A DNA stretch of 64,000 nt, from contig CANRCF010000032.1 of the NCBI GenBank assembly GCA_947629045.1, forward strand, positions 1 through 64,000, read 5' to 3'. The notes below the pieces were generated by a model that saw nothing but the letters and a program-made list of their open reading frames with translations, was not told the origin of the DNA and did no database searches. The translations under genes were made by a program, and so were the position numbers. Of this stretch, positions 28,877 through 39,341 are shown piece after piece. Every line of letters begins with the position of its first letter. Position 1 is the first letter of the stretch. Source of the stretch: an uncultured Clostridia bacterium (GTDB lineage Bacteria; Bacillota; Clostridia; TANB77; CAG-508).

Positions 28877-30025
28877 ATGAAAGTAGTATTTTGTTCAAAT
28901 TATTTTAACCATCATCAATTATATACTAGTTTAGCATTTTATAATTATCCTAATATTGAATATTTTTTTATAGCTACTGAAAAGGTATCGGAAGAAAGAG
29001 TTAAATTAGGATATCGTGATATGAATAATGATTATCCATTTATTATTAGAGCTTATGAAAACGAAAAAGAAAAGGAGAAAGCAATAAAGATATGCAATGA
29101 ATGTGATGTATTAATTATAGGCTCTGCTCCACACGTATATGAACAAGATAGAATAAAAAATAATAAATTGACATTTAGATGTTCAGAAAGAATTTTTAAA
29201 AAAGGTATATGGAGAATATTAAATCCAAAACTTTTTTTGAATTTAATGAAAAATCATACAAGACATAGAAATAAGAATGTATTTATGCTATGTGCTAGTG
29301 CATATACAGCTTTTGATTTTTCGTTAGTAGGGGCATATAAAAATAAATGCTATAAATGGGGCTACTTTCCAGAAACAAAACATTATAATGTAAAAGAATT
29401 AATTGCTAGTAAACGAAAAGAAAAAATTACTATTTTATGGTGTGCAAGATTTATAAAATTAAAACACCCAGAATATATGATTTGGTTAGCTAAAAAGCTT
29501 AATATAAAAAAATATAATTTTGAAATTATTATGTTGGGTGATGGCATATTAAGAAAAAAAATTACTAATTTAGTGCATAAGGAAAAATTAGAAGAAAGTA
29601 TAAAAATACATGGTGCAGTGTCAATTGAACAAGTTAGAAATTATATGGAAAAAGCAAATTTATTTTTATTTACAAGTGACCAAAATGAAGGTTGGGGAGC
29701 AGTAATTAATGAATCAATGAATGGTGCTTGTGCAGTAGTTGCTAATAATAAAATAGGATCAGTTCCATATTTAATTAAAGATATGAAAAATGGCTGTACT
29801 TATTCTACAAAGAAAGAACTTTTAGAAAAAGTAGAAATGTTAATTGAAAATGTTGAGTTAAGAGAAAAAATATCTGAAAATGCATATCAAACTATATACA
29901 AAGTATGGAATGCTAATAATGCCGTTAATAATTTCATACAAATTTGTGATGGTATTTTTAATAAAAAAAATATAGTCATACAAGAGGGTCCTTGTAGCAA
30001 GGATAGTAGAAAGAAGAATCAATGA
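28877..30025 (+). CDS. GT4 glycosyltransferase
   Basis: GAVSIEQVRNYMEKANLFLFTSDQNEGWGAVINESMNGACAVVANNKIGSVPYLI; ATG 28877 after ggagg. Confidence 0.85.
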   Translation: MKVVFCSNYFNHHQLYTSLAFYNYPNIEYFFIATEKVSEERVKLGYRDMNNDYPFIIRAYENEKEKEKAIKICNECDVLIIGSAPHVYEQDRIKNNKLTFRCSERIFKKGIWRILNPKLFLNLMKNHTRHRNKNVFMLCASAYTAFDFSLVGAYKNKCYKWGYFPETKHYNVKELIASKRKEKITILWCARFIKLKHPEYMIWLAKKLNIKKYNFEIIMLGDGILRKKITNLVHKEKLEESIKIHGAVSIEQVRNYMEKANLFLFTSDQNEGWGAVINESMNGACAVVANNKIGSVPYLIKDMKNGCTYSTKKELLEKVEMLIENVELREKISENAYQTIYKVWNANNAVNNFIQICDGIFNKKNIVIQEGPCSKDSRKKNQ

Positions 30026-31335
30026 ATTATATCAAACAAATTTTAAATAAAATAAAGAAATCTGCAGTTGTAAGAAATTCGTCGTGGATTATCGCGGAAA
30101 AAATTGTACAAATGGTAATTGCCTTGTTTGTAAATCGTGCAGTTGCAAGTTATTTACAACCAGCGAATTATGGAATATTAAATTATGGTGCTTCTATTGT
30201 TGCACTATTTACTAGTATTTGTACTTTAGGATTAAATCAAATTGTTATTAATGAAATTATCAGTAAAAAAGAAGAACAAGGCAACATTATGGGAACCAGT
30301 ATTGCTATGAGAATGTTATCTAGTGCACTTTCCGTTGTTATGATTACTATTTTAGTGTTAGTATTAAAACCCGGAGATGGCACGATATGGCTTGTAACTG
30401 TTTTACAAGCGCTTGCATTATTTTTTGATGCTTTTAATACAATACAATTATGGTACCAATCTAGATTAAAATCAAAATATATTACAATAGTTGCCTTTAT
30501 GGTATATGCTGTTGTGGCTATTTTCAAAATAATTTTGGTTATATTGAAACTATCACTAATATGGTTTGCTTTTGCTAATACATTAACATCTGCATTAACT
30601 ATGGTTCTAACTTATGCTTTATACAAAAAACAAAATGGACCAAAATTAGAACTAAAAAGAGATTTAGCAAAACCACTTTTGTCAAAAAGTTATCATTTTA
30701 TATTATCAGGTATTATGGTTGCTATATATGGGCAAACTGATAAAATTATGATAGGAAGTATGATTCCAGATATGGCATCAGTTGGACTGTACTCAGTTGC
30801 TACAACTATTACAAATTTATGGAGCTTTATTCCTAGTGCTATTATTACCTCATTTAGGCCAACAATTATAGAAGCAAAAGAAAGGAATAATGAATTATAT
30901 ATTAGAAGGTTGAAGCAATTATATTCTATAATTTTATGGCTAAATATTGCATATGCTGTTTTCATTACTATATTCTCTAATTTAATTATCACTATATTAT
31001 ATGGCGAAGAGTATATGGGAGCTAAAATTCCTTTATTATTGGCTGTATGGAGTGGTGGCTTTTCATATGTAGGCGTGGCAAGGGATACTTGGCTTGTAGC
31101 GGAAGGATATCAAAAATACTCGAAATGGTTTTCCTTAATGGGTTGTATAACAAATGTGATTTTAAACTTAATATTAATTCCAGTTATTGGTATTGTTGGG
31201 GCTGCACTTGCTACTACAATTACACAAGTGATGACGGGATTAATTGCAACATTATTCTTTAAAGATACCAGAATAAGTACAAGATATGTTTTAGAAGCGT
31301 TAGTATTCAAATTTGATAATAAACAGACAACATAA
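30022..31335 (+). CDS. Wzx-type oligosaccharide flippase
   Basis: VVRNSSWIIAEKIVQMVIALFVNRAVASYLQPANYGILNYGASIVALFTSICTLGLNQIVI; multi-TM MATE/PST family. Confidence 0.93.
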   Translation: MNYIKQILNKIKKSAVVRNSSWIIAEKIVQMVIALFVNRAVASYLQPANYGILNYGASIVALFTSICTLGLNQIVINEIISKKEEQGNIMGTSIAMRMLSSALSVVMITILVLVLKPGDGTIWLVTVLQALALFFDAFNTIQLWYQSRLKSKYITIVAFMVYAVVAIFKIILVILKLSLIWFAFANTLTSALTMVLTYALYKKQNGPKLELKRDLAKPLLSKSYHFILSGIMVAIYGQTDKIMIGSMIPDMASVGLYSVATTITNLWSFIPSAIITSFRPTIIEAKERNNELYIRRLKQLYSIILWLNIAYAVFITIFSNLIITILYGEEYMGAKIPLLLAVWSGGFSYVGVARDTWLVAEGYQKYSKWFSLMGCITNVILNLILIPVIGIVGAALATTITQVMTGLIATLFFKDTRISTRYVLEALVFKFDNKQTT

Positions 31336-31354
31336 ATGGAAGGAAAACACTAAA

Positions 31355-32407
31355 ATGAGATTAAATAAGACATTAAAGTGGATTGGTTTGATTATTATTT
31401 TTATAGTAATTTCATTTTCTTTTTTTCATATTCTAACATATATGATGAAACCATATTCGGTAAGTTTACTAAATATAGCAGGTTTTTATGGAGAAAAGAA
31501 AAATAGCTTAGATATGGTATATATAGGAGGTAGTGCTACATTTACTTATTGGGAACCATTAAGAGCATTCGAAAAAAACGGAATTGCCTCTTATAATTTT
31601 GCAGCGAATAGTATTTCAGCAGAATCATATCTTACTATGATAAAAGAAATATTTAAAAGACAGTCACCAAAATTAATAATTATAGATGCTAGAACATTTC
31701 AATATAGAGAAGAAAGCTATCCAAATGAAGTAGACTATAGAAATGTATTAACAGGTATGCCAGTATCTTTTAACAGAATGAAATTTATTCAAAAAAATGT
31801 ACCTAAATATTTGAAGCAGGATACTTTACAATATCATTTTGATATTATTAAATATCATAGAGAAGTAGAAATTAAAAATACTTTTACTCAAATAAAAATG
31901 GCATTAGGAATATATGAAAATCCTATTAAAGGATTTTACTTTGTTCCTAAGGTAGAAAAGCAACCTATTGGTAAACCAATAAAAACTAAAAACAAAACTC
32001 CAATAGATAGGGAAACAGAAGAAATTTTAATTGAACTACTAAACTATATAAAACAAACAAATTGCAAATATTTGTTTATTGTATCGCCATATGGAGAAGA
32101 AGAATTACATAAAGAAAATTTTAACTATATATCAGAACTTATTAATAGTTATGGTTATGATTTTATAGATGCAAATGATTTTTATCAAGAAATGAATATT
32201 AATTTTGATACTGATTTTTATAATTATGCTCATACGAACATATTTGGCGCAGATAAATATACAGATTTTCTAGCAAACTATATTACCGAAAATTATCAGA
32301 TACCAGACAGATCAGAAGAATATAAGGATTGGATAAATTTGTTACCAGAGTGGAAAAAAGAAGTCGATAAGACAAAAGAAACTATTAACCAATTAATACA
32401 AATATAA
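31355..32407 (+). CDS. Membrane-anchored SGNH/DltD-like protein (copy 1)
   Basis: Single N-terminal TM; YIGGSATFTYWEPLRAFEK (GxS block) and DFYNYAHTNIFGADKYTDFL (DxxH-like block). Confidence 0.7.
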   Translation: MRLNKTLKWIGLIIIFIVISFSFFHILTYMMKPYSVSLLNIAGFYGEKKNSLDMVYIGGSATFTYWEPLRAFEKNGIASYNFAANSISAESYLTMIKEIFKRQSPKLIIIDARTFQYREESYPNEVDYRNVLTGMPVSFNRMKFIQKNVPKYLKQDTLQYHFDIIKYHREVEIKNTFTQIKMALGIYENPIKGFYFVPKVEKQPIGKPIKTKNKTPIDRETEEILIELLNYIKQTNCKYLFIVSPYGEEELHKENFNYISELINSYGYDFIDANDFYQEMNINFDTDFYNYAHTNIFGADKYTDFLANYITENYQIPDRSEEYKDWINLLPEWKKEVDKTKETINQLIQI

Positions 32408-32426
32408 AATCATAAAAAGGAGTGAA

Positions 32427-34211
32427 ATGATGAAAGAACTAGAATATCCATTTGATAGTGATTATATTATTAAAAAGAAAAGATCGTTAAAGAAACAGTT
32501 ACTTGAAAATTCCTGTGGCTTTATTGAAAAGAACATTGCTATATTAGGCGGCTCTACTACTAGTGACATTAAATTAATACTGGAATTATTTTTATTAAAT
32601 TATGGTATTAGGCCTACTTTTTATGAATCAGAATATAACCAATTTTGGCAAGATGCTATGTTCGATAATCTAGAATTAGATAAATTTAAGCCAGATATTA
32701 TTTATATTCATACAAGTAACAGAAATATTACTGCATATCCAAATGTTAATAGTACACAAGAAGAAGCAGAAGAATTATTAAAAAATGAATTTCAAAAATA
32801 TCAAAGCATGTGGGAAACTTTAACACAAAAGTATAGTTGCCCAATAATACAAAATAATTTTGAATATCCATATTATAGGTTATTAGGAAACCAAGATGCG
32901 GTGTTTCACTATGGAAAAGTTAATTTCATAACAAAACTGAATTTGAAATTTGCAGAATATGCTGCTAATAATGAAAAGTTTTTTATTAATGATATTAATT
33001 ATCAATCATCTTTATATGGTCTTGAAAGATGGTCTGATCAATTTTATTGGCATATGTACAAATATGCTTTAGCAGTACCAGCGATTCCAACGCTTGCCTA
33101 TAATGTTGCAAATTTAATTAAAGCAATTTATGGGAAAAACAAAAAAGGACTTGTGCTTGATTTAGATAATACCTTATGGGGTGGCGTTATAGGTGATGAT
33201 GGAGTAGAAAACATTGTAATAGGAGAAGAAACAAGCGAGGGACAAGTTTATAGCGAATTTCAACAATATTTAAAGGAATTGAAAAGCTTAGGCGTTATAT
33301 TGAACGTTAATAGTAAAAATGAAGAAAATAATGCTCTGGCAGGTTTAAATCACCCAGATGGGATATTAAAACCAGATGATTTTATTGTAATCAAGGCAAA
33401 CTGGGAGCCAAAGTCTAAAAATATGCAAGAAATTGCAAATGAATTAAATTTAGGAGTTGATAGTTTAGTATTTATAGATGATAACCCAGCAGAAAGAGCA
33501 ATTATTAATCAGCATATTTCAAGTGTTTCTACACCGGATATACAAAGACCAGAAAAATATGTGGAAATTATAGATAGAGCAGGTTATTTTGAAGTTACTA
33601 ATTTATCAAAAGATGACTTAAAAAAGAACCAAATGTATAAAGAAAATTTAGAAAGAAATAAATTAATGTCTTCATTTGAAGATTATGGGGATTACTTAAA
33701 ATCACTAAAAATGAAAGCAATTATTGAAAACTTTATACCATTATATATGGCAAGAATTGCACAATTAACGAATAAAAGTAATCAATTCAACTTAACTACT
33801 AAAAGGTATACACAATCACAAATTGAAGAATTAGCACAAGATGAGAATTACATTACTCTTTATGGTAAGTTAGAGGATATTTTCGGAGACAACGGAGTTA
33901 TTTCGGTGGTAATTGGACATATTCAAAAAGATGTATTAGAAATAGACTTATGGATAATGAGTTGTAGGGTTCTGAAAAGAGATATGGAATTTGCTATGAT
34001 GGACGAATTGGTAAAAAAAGCAAAAGAGAAGGGGATAAAAACAATAAAAGGTTTTTATTATCCGACAGCAAAAAATAATATGGTTAAAAACTTTTACGAA
34101 TTACAAGGGTTTACTAAAGTAAGTGAAGATACTGAGGGCAATACAGTATGGACATTGGACATTAGTAAAAATTATGAAATAAAAAATAAATATATTGGAG
34201 TGGAGAAATAA
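32427..34211 (+). CDS. FkbH-like HAD-IIIC family protein
   Basis: GLVLDLDNTLWGGVIGDDGVENIVIG, NVNSKNEENN, FIDDNPAERAIINQ; C-terminal acetyltransferase-like region. Confidence 0.9.
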   Translation: MMKELEYPFDSDYIIKKKRSLKKQLLENSCGFIEKNIAILGGSTTSDIKLILELFLLNYGIRPTFYESEYNQFWQDAMFDNLELDKFKPDIIYIHTSNRNITAYPNVNSTQEEAEELLKNEFQKYQSMWETLTQKYSCPIIQNNFEYPYYRLLGNQDAVFHYGKVNFITKLNLKFAEYAANNEKFFINDINYQSSLYGLERWSDQFYWHMYKYALAVPAIPTLAYNVANLIKAIYGKNKKGLVLDLDNTLWGGVIGDDGVENIVIGEETSEGQVYSEFQQYLKELKSLGVILNVNSKNEENNALAGLNHPDGILKPDDFIVIKANWEPKSKNMQEIANELNLGVDSLVFIDDNPAERAIINQHISSVSTPDIQRPEKYVEIIDRAGYFEVTNLSKDDLKKNQMYKENLERNKLMSSFEDYGDYLKSLKMKAIIENFIPLYMARIAQLTNKSNQFNLTTKRYTQSQIEELAQDENYITLYGKLEDIFGDNGVISVVIGHIQKDVLEIDLWIMSCRVLKRDMEFAMMDELVKKAKEKGIKTIKGFYYPTAKNNMVKNFYELQGFTKVSEDTEGNTVWTLDISKNYEIKNKYIGVEK

Positions 34212-34214
34212 AAA

Positions 34215-34454
34215 ATGAGCAGAGAAGAAGTTTATGAAAAATTAAATGAGGTATTTAGAGATGTATTTGATGATGAAAGCATAGAAGTACATGATGAAAC
34301 GACAGCAGAAGATATAGAAGATTGGGATAGCCTAGAACATATTAATTTAATTGTTGCTGTTGAAAATAAATTTCATATGAAATTTAAAATGAGCGAAGTA
34401 ACAGGTCTAAAAAATGTAGGAGAAATGGTAGATCTTATTTTAGGGAGAATTTAA
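34215..34454 (+). CDS. Acyl carrier protein
   Basis: 79 aa with phosphopantetheine-site context EDWDSLEHINLIVAVE. Confidence 0.92.
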   Translation: MSREEVYEKLNEVFRDVFDDESIEVHDETTAEDIEDWDSLEHINLIVAVENKFHMKFKMSEVTGLKNVGEMVDLILGRI

Positions 34455-34873
34455 TGAACGAGTATTTATATAAAGACATTTCCATAGGCCAAACCGAGGA
34501 ATTTCAATTTGAAATAACAAATGAAAAAATGAAACAATTTTTAGATATTACAGGAGATGTTAATCCTTTACATAATGATATACACTATGCAAAAGAAAAA
34601 GGGTATAACGATGTAGTTGTTTATGGTTTACTAACTACATCAGCTTTATCGACCTTGGCAGGAGTATATTTACCTGGAAAGTATAGCCTTATACATAGTG
34701 TGGAAATTAATTATGCAAAACCAGTATTTATTAAAAATTCTCCTCTAACAGTAAAAGGAGAAGTTATTGAAAAAGATGATAGGTTTTCTAGAATTACACT
34801 TAAAGTTTCAATTTTTGATAAACAAAATAGCAAAGTATGTAGAGGAATTATGCAAATAGGCGTACTATATTGA
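34454..34873 (+). CDS. MaoC-like hot-dog dehydratase/hydratase
   Basis: FLDITGDVNPLHNDIHYAKEKGYNDVVVYGLLTTSALSTLAG. Confidence 0.88.
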   Translation: MNEYLYKDISIGQTEEFQFEITNEKMKQFLDITGDVNPLHNDIHYAKEKGYNDVVVYGLLTTSALSTLAGVYLPGKYSLIHSVEINYAKPVFIKNSPLTVKGEVIEKDDRFSRITLKVSIFDKQNSKVCRGIMQIGVLY

Positions 34874-34887
34874 AAGGAACAAAGAAT

Positions 34888-36399
34888 ATGGGAATTACAA
34901 CACTTAACTTTTTTATATTTCTATTAGCAAGCATTATTTTATATTATTTATTTCCAAAAAAACATAGATGGATGGTGCTTTTGGCTGCAAGCCTAGTTTT
35001 CTTTTTGCTATCAGGAGCACATTATTTAATACTTTATATGTTATTTGGCATAATTGTTACTTATATTGGAACACGATTAATTGACGAAAAACTAAAAAGT
35101 GAAAAAACAAAAAAGATTACACTTTTTATTACAATTGCAAGTATTGTAATTGAATTAGTAGCATTAAGATGGATAAATATAATACCAACAACCGTTAATA
35201 GCTTATCAAATTTATTTAATATTAATTTTAGTTTATCGACAATTAATTTATTAGCACCATTAGGAATTTCATATTATACATTATCATTAATAGGTTATAC
35301 ATTAGATGTGTATTGGACAACTTCAAAGGCACAAAAAAATATATTTAAACATGCGTTATTTACTTGCTATTATCCGGTTATGATTTCTGGTCCAATTGTT
35401 CGTTATGAACATATGAAAAAAGAACTATTTGAACCAAGAAAGTTCAGTTTCAATAATGTTCTTTTTGGAGTAGAACGCATTATTTATGGACTTCTTAAAA
35501 AAATGGTTATTGCTGATCAATTAGCGATAGTAGTAAATACAATATTTGGTGATTATCATCAATATTCGGGATTATATATAATATTTGGCGCTATTTTATA
35601 TGCTGTTCAATTATATATGGATTTTTCTGGTTGTATTGATATAGTAATAGGTGCTAGCAAAACTTATGGTGTTGTTTTACCAGAAAATTTTGAAAGCCCA
35701 TTTTTCTCAAGAAATCTATCAGAATTTTGGAGGAGGTGGCATATTTCTTTGGGACTATGGGGAAAAGATTACATTATGTATCCACTTCTTAAATCTGAAA
35801 AATTTCAAAAATTAGGTGCATTGTGTAAAGAAAAATTTGGTAAGAAAATTGGTAAAAAAATACCAACTATCCTTTCTATTTTAATTTTATGGCTTGTTAT
35901 TGGAATCTGGCATGGAGCATCTTATAAATACATATTTGCGGCAGGTATTATACCATGGATTTACTTAACAGCTAGCGAATTATTAACAGATACTTTTAAA
36001 AAAGTTAGAGAGAAATTACATATTAAAACAGATACGATGAGTTATCGTATATATGAATCTTTTAGAACTTTTGCATTAATGTGTGTGATTTGGATATTTG
36101 CATTAGCGCCAAGTTTTCTTATGGGATTCGACGTGTTGGCAAGTATTTTTGGTGAAACTAATTTAGATTTAAGATTACAACTGCCACAAATACCATATAA
36201 TGCTATTACTTTATCTACTTTATTAGTATTTTTTGTAGATTATTTAAAATATAAAAATGTTAATGTATTAGAAAAGTTTAATCAAAGAAATCTTGTTCTA
36301 AAATATATTGTAATATATACTATTTTATATGTTATTTTAGTTTATGGAGCATATGGACCAGGATACAATCCTGTAGATTTCATCTATGGAGGATTTTAA
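34888..36399 (+). CDS. MBOAT-family O-acyltransferase (DltB/AlgI-like)
   Basis: FFSRNLSEFWRRWHISLGLWGKDYIMYPLLKS, LWLVIGIWHGASYKYIFAAG. Confidence 0.95.
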   Translation: MGITTLNFFIFLLASIILYYLFPKKHRWMVLLAASLVFFLLSGAHYLILYMLFGIIVTYIGTRLIDEKLKSEKTKKITLFITIASIVIELVALRWINIIPTTVNSLSNLFNINFSLSTINLLAPLGISYYTLSLIGYTLDVYWTTSKAQKNIFKHALFTCYYPVMISGPIVRYEHMKKELFEPRKFSFNNVLFGVERIIYGLLKKMVIADQLAIVVNTIFGDYHQYSGLYIIFGAILYAVQLYMDFSGCIDIVIGASKTYGVVLPENFESPFFSRNLSEFWRRWHISLGLWGKDYIMYPLLKSEKFQKLGALCKEKFGKKIGKKIPTILSILILWLVIGIWHGASYKYIFAAGIIPWIYLTASELLTDTFKKVREKLHIKTDTMSYRIYESFRTFALMCVIWIFALAPSFLMGFDVLASIFGETNLDLRLQLPQIPYNAITLSTLLVFFVDYLKYKNVNVLEKFNQRNLVLKYIVIYTILYVILVYGAYGPGYNPVDFIYGGF

Positions 36400-37478
36400 T
36401 GAAAATAAAAAAATTTTTAAAATGGTTTTTTTTGATTTTATTATTTATTATAGTTTCGCTTTTCTTTTTTAAAATAGTTAGCTATTTACAAAAACCAATG
36501 AGAATGGATTTGCAAAATATTGCGGGCTTTTATGGAGAAAAAAAGAATTCTTTAGATGTTGTACAAATAGGTGGAAGTGCTACATTTGTGTATTGGCAGC
36601 CATTAAGAGCATTTGAAAAGGCGGGAGTTGCATCGTATAATTATGCTGCTAATACTATACAACCTGAATTATATAAGACAATGATAAAAGAAATATTAAA
36701 AACACAAAAACCAAAATTAATTGTAATAGATGCTAGGTGTTTTCAATATAGAGATAAAGACCAACCACCCCAAGAAGTATCTTATAGAAATGTACTAACA
36801 GGAATGCCACTATCACTCAATAAAATTGAATTTATCCATAATAACATAAAGAAGTATTTAGGGGAAGACCAAAGTGAATTATCGTATTATTTTGATATTA
36901 TTAAATATCATAGAGATCTTAAAAATGAAAAAATAAATGATCAACTAAAAATGGCATTAAATTCATATCATTTTAATGATAAAGGTTTTCAATTTCAAAT
37001 TAGCGCAGAAAAATTAAGTCGAAAAGAGTACTATACTATTGATAAAACAGCACTTTCAAAAGACACAGAGGAAATTTTAATCGATTTATTAGATTATATG
37101 AAAACAACAGATTGCAATTATTTATTTGTAGTTTCGCCTTATGTAGAATATAAGGAACATAAAGAAGTTTATAACTATGTATCAGATATTGTTGAATCAT
37201 ATGGATATAACTTTTTAGATTGTAATGACTTTGAAAAAGATATGAATTTAAATTTTAATACTGACTTTTATAATAGTACACATACAAACATTTTTGGCTC
37301 AGAAAAATATACTGATTTTTTACTTGATTATATGCTAGAAAATTATGAATTACCAGATAGAAAGGCAGAATATAAAGATTGGGTAGATTTACTACCAGAA
37401 TGGGACACTTTAGTTATGGAAACAGAAAAGGCAACTCAAATTTTAGTTAACAAAGAAAATGTGAAAGACCAAAATTGA
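36399..37478 (+). CDS. Membrane-anchored SGNH/DltD-like protein (copy 2)
   Basis: Shares NIAGFYGEKKNSLD, GGSATF, PLRAFEK, YRNVLTGMP, HTNIFG..KYTDFL with the protein at 31355. Confidence 0.7.
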   Translation: MKIKKFLKWFFLILLFIIVSLFFFKIVSYLQKPMRMDLQNIAGFYGEKKNSLDVVQIGGSATFVYWQPLRAFEKAGVASYNYAANTIQPELYKTMIKEILKTQKPKLIVIDARCFQYRDKDQPPQEVSYRNVLTGMPLSLNKIEFIHNNIKKYLGEDQSELSYYFDIIKYHRDLKNEKINDQLKMALNSYHFNDKGFQFQISAEKLSRKEYYTIDKTALSKDTEEILIDLLDYMKTTDCNYLFVVSPYVEYKEHKEVYNYVSDIVESYGYNFLDCNDFEKDMNLNFNTDFYNSTHTNIFGSEKYTDFLLDYMLENYELPDRKAEYKDWVDLLPEWDTLVMETEKATQILVNKENVKDQN

Positions 37479-37577
37479 TATAACAAATTAATGTATTTGC
37501 CAATAAACATATAAAAATAATAGCATTAAATTAAAATTCCAATAAAATTTTAATTACTATGTGAGGAAGGTTAAATT

Positions 37578-38411
37578 ATGGATAACGAATTATTAAAAAT
37601 AAGAAAAAAAATCTTTCTAACTGCTTACAGTGCTAGCATAGCACACATAGCGTCTGCATTTTCAATTGTGGAAATTTTGTATGCTTTATACATAAAAAAA
37701 ATATTAAAATATGATGCTACAAGTCCTAATTGGGAAGATAGAGATTTATTTATTTTAAGTAAGGGACATGGTAGTTTAGCACTTTATACTATGTTATGTA
37801 AGGCAGGATATTTTGATGAAGAAGTATTAAGAACTTTTTCAAAGCCAGGTTCTTATCTTGGTGGAGAACCATGCGTACCTAATATACCAGGAGTAGAAGC
37901 TTCCACTGGCTCTTTAGGACATGGATTATCTATAGGGGTAGGTATGGCACTAGCAAAAAAAATGGATAGAAAAGAAAACAAAGTTTATGTGCTATTAGGA
38001 GATGGAGAGTGTCAAGAAGGAACGATTTGGGAGGCTGCTATGTTTGCAGCTCATCAGCAATTAAACAATTTAACTGCTATTATTGATAGTAATAAACTAC
38101 AAAAAATGAATACTTTGGAAAATGTAATGGGGATTAAGTCTTGGAAAGAAGTGTTTTTGGCACTTAATTGGGAGATAAAAGAAGTAGACGGACACAATGT
38201 ATATGCTATTGAACAGGCACTAAAAGAGCCTAGAAATAATAAAAAGCCATTAGCCCTTATTGCAAATACTGTTAAGGGAAAAGGAGTATCGATTATTGAA
38301 AATAATCCTAGATGGCATTGGAGACTTCCAAACAAAAAAGAACTAAAGGTATTTATGGAAGAACTAGAAATAAGTGAGGAGGAAATAGCAAAATGCAAAA
38401 GGCTTATGTGA
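37578..38411 (+). CDS. Transketolase, N-terminal (TPP-binding) subunit
   Basis: SKGHGSLALYTMLCKAGYF, EASTGSLGHGLSIGVGMALAKK, GDGECQEGTIWEAAMFAAHQQLNNL. Confidence 0.94.
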   Translation: MDNELLKIRKKIFLTAYSASIAHIASAFSIVEILYALYIKKILKYDATSPNWEDRDLFILSKGHGSLALYTMLCKAGYFDEEVLRTFSKPGSYLGGEPCVPNIPGVEASTGSLGHGLSIGVGMALAKKMDRKENKVYVLLGDGECQEGTIWEAAMFAAHQQLNNLTAIIDSNKLQKMNTLENVMGIKSWKEVFLALNWEIKEVDGHNVYAIEQALKEPRNNKKPLALIANTVKGKGVSIIENNPRWHWRLPNKKELKVFMEELEISEEEIAKCKRLM

Positions 38412-39316
38412 ATGCATTGTATGAATTGATTAGTAAAGATAAAAATGTAATATCTTGTTTGTCAGATAGTGGTACTGATTATGATGAATTAATTGCTAGA
38501 GAATTTCCAGATCAGTGCATTAATTTTGGCATTAGTGAAAACAATAAAGTAGCGGCTGCTTCTGGTTTAGCTGCTTGCGGAAAAATTCCGTTTGTTTACA
38601 CTACTAATGCTTTTCTATCCTATCGTTCCTATGAATTTATTAGAGATGATATTTGTATGCAAAATCGTAATGTAAAATTGGTTGGTATGGGTTCTGGTCT
38701 TTCATGGTCAACATTGGGACCTACACATCATGCTACGGAAGATATTGCAGTTTTAAAATCGATTCCTAATCTTACTATATTATCACCGGCAAGTCCATTA
38801 GAATTAAAGCAATGTGTACAAAAAGCCTATGACATAAAAGGACCTGTATATATTAGAATGGGAATGAGTAATGAAAAGGAAATCTATGAAGAAGATTACA
38901 ATTTTGAATTTGGAAAAAATGTTATTATTCAAGAAGGAAAAGATGCTACTGTATTTGTTACAGGAAGTATTATTGCAGAGGTAATAGAGGCAGGAAAAAT
39001 TTTACAGGGGAATAATATTTCTATCAAAATTATTAATATTCCTACAATAAAACCATTGGACATTGAAGGCATAAAGCAAGAGTGTAAAAAACAAAATAAA
39101 ATATTTTCTGTAGAAGAACATAACGTAATTGGAGGGATTGGAACTAGCATTGCTGATGTAGTAGCTGCAAATCATTTATCTGTTAATTTAAAAAAGATAG
39201 GACTAAATGATACTTTCGCTTATGGATATGGAACTTATGAACAAATAAAAGAAATGAATGATTTAGATAGTAAGCATATATGTCAATTCCTGAAAGATGC
39301 AATTACAAATTTATAA
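38393..39316 (+). CDS. Transketolase, C-terminal subunit
   Basis: FPDQCINFGISENNKVAAASGLAACGKIPFVYT, GPTHHATEDIAVLKSIPNLTILSPASPLE. Confidence 0.94.
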   Translation: MQKAYVNALYELISKDKNVISCLSDSGTDYDELIAREFPDQCINFGISENNKVAAASGLAACGKIPFVYTTNAFLSYRSYEFIRDDICMQNRNVKLVGMGSGLSWSTLGPTHHATEDIAVLKSIPNLTILSPASPLELKQCVQKAYDIKGPVYIRMGMSNEKEIYEEDYNFEFGKNVIIQEGKDATVFVTGSIIAEVIEAGKILQGNNISIKIINIPTIKPLDIEGIKQECKKQNKIFSVEEHNVIGGIGTSIADVVAANHLSVNLKKIGLNDTFAYGYGTYEQIKEMNDLDSKHICQFLKDAITNL

Positions 39317-39341
39317 ATTAAAAAATGAAAGGAGTTTAAAT

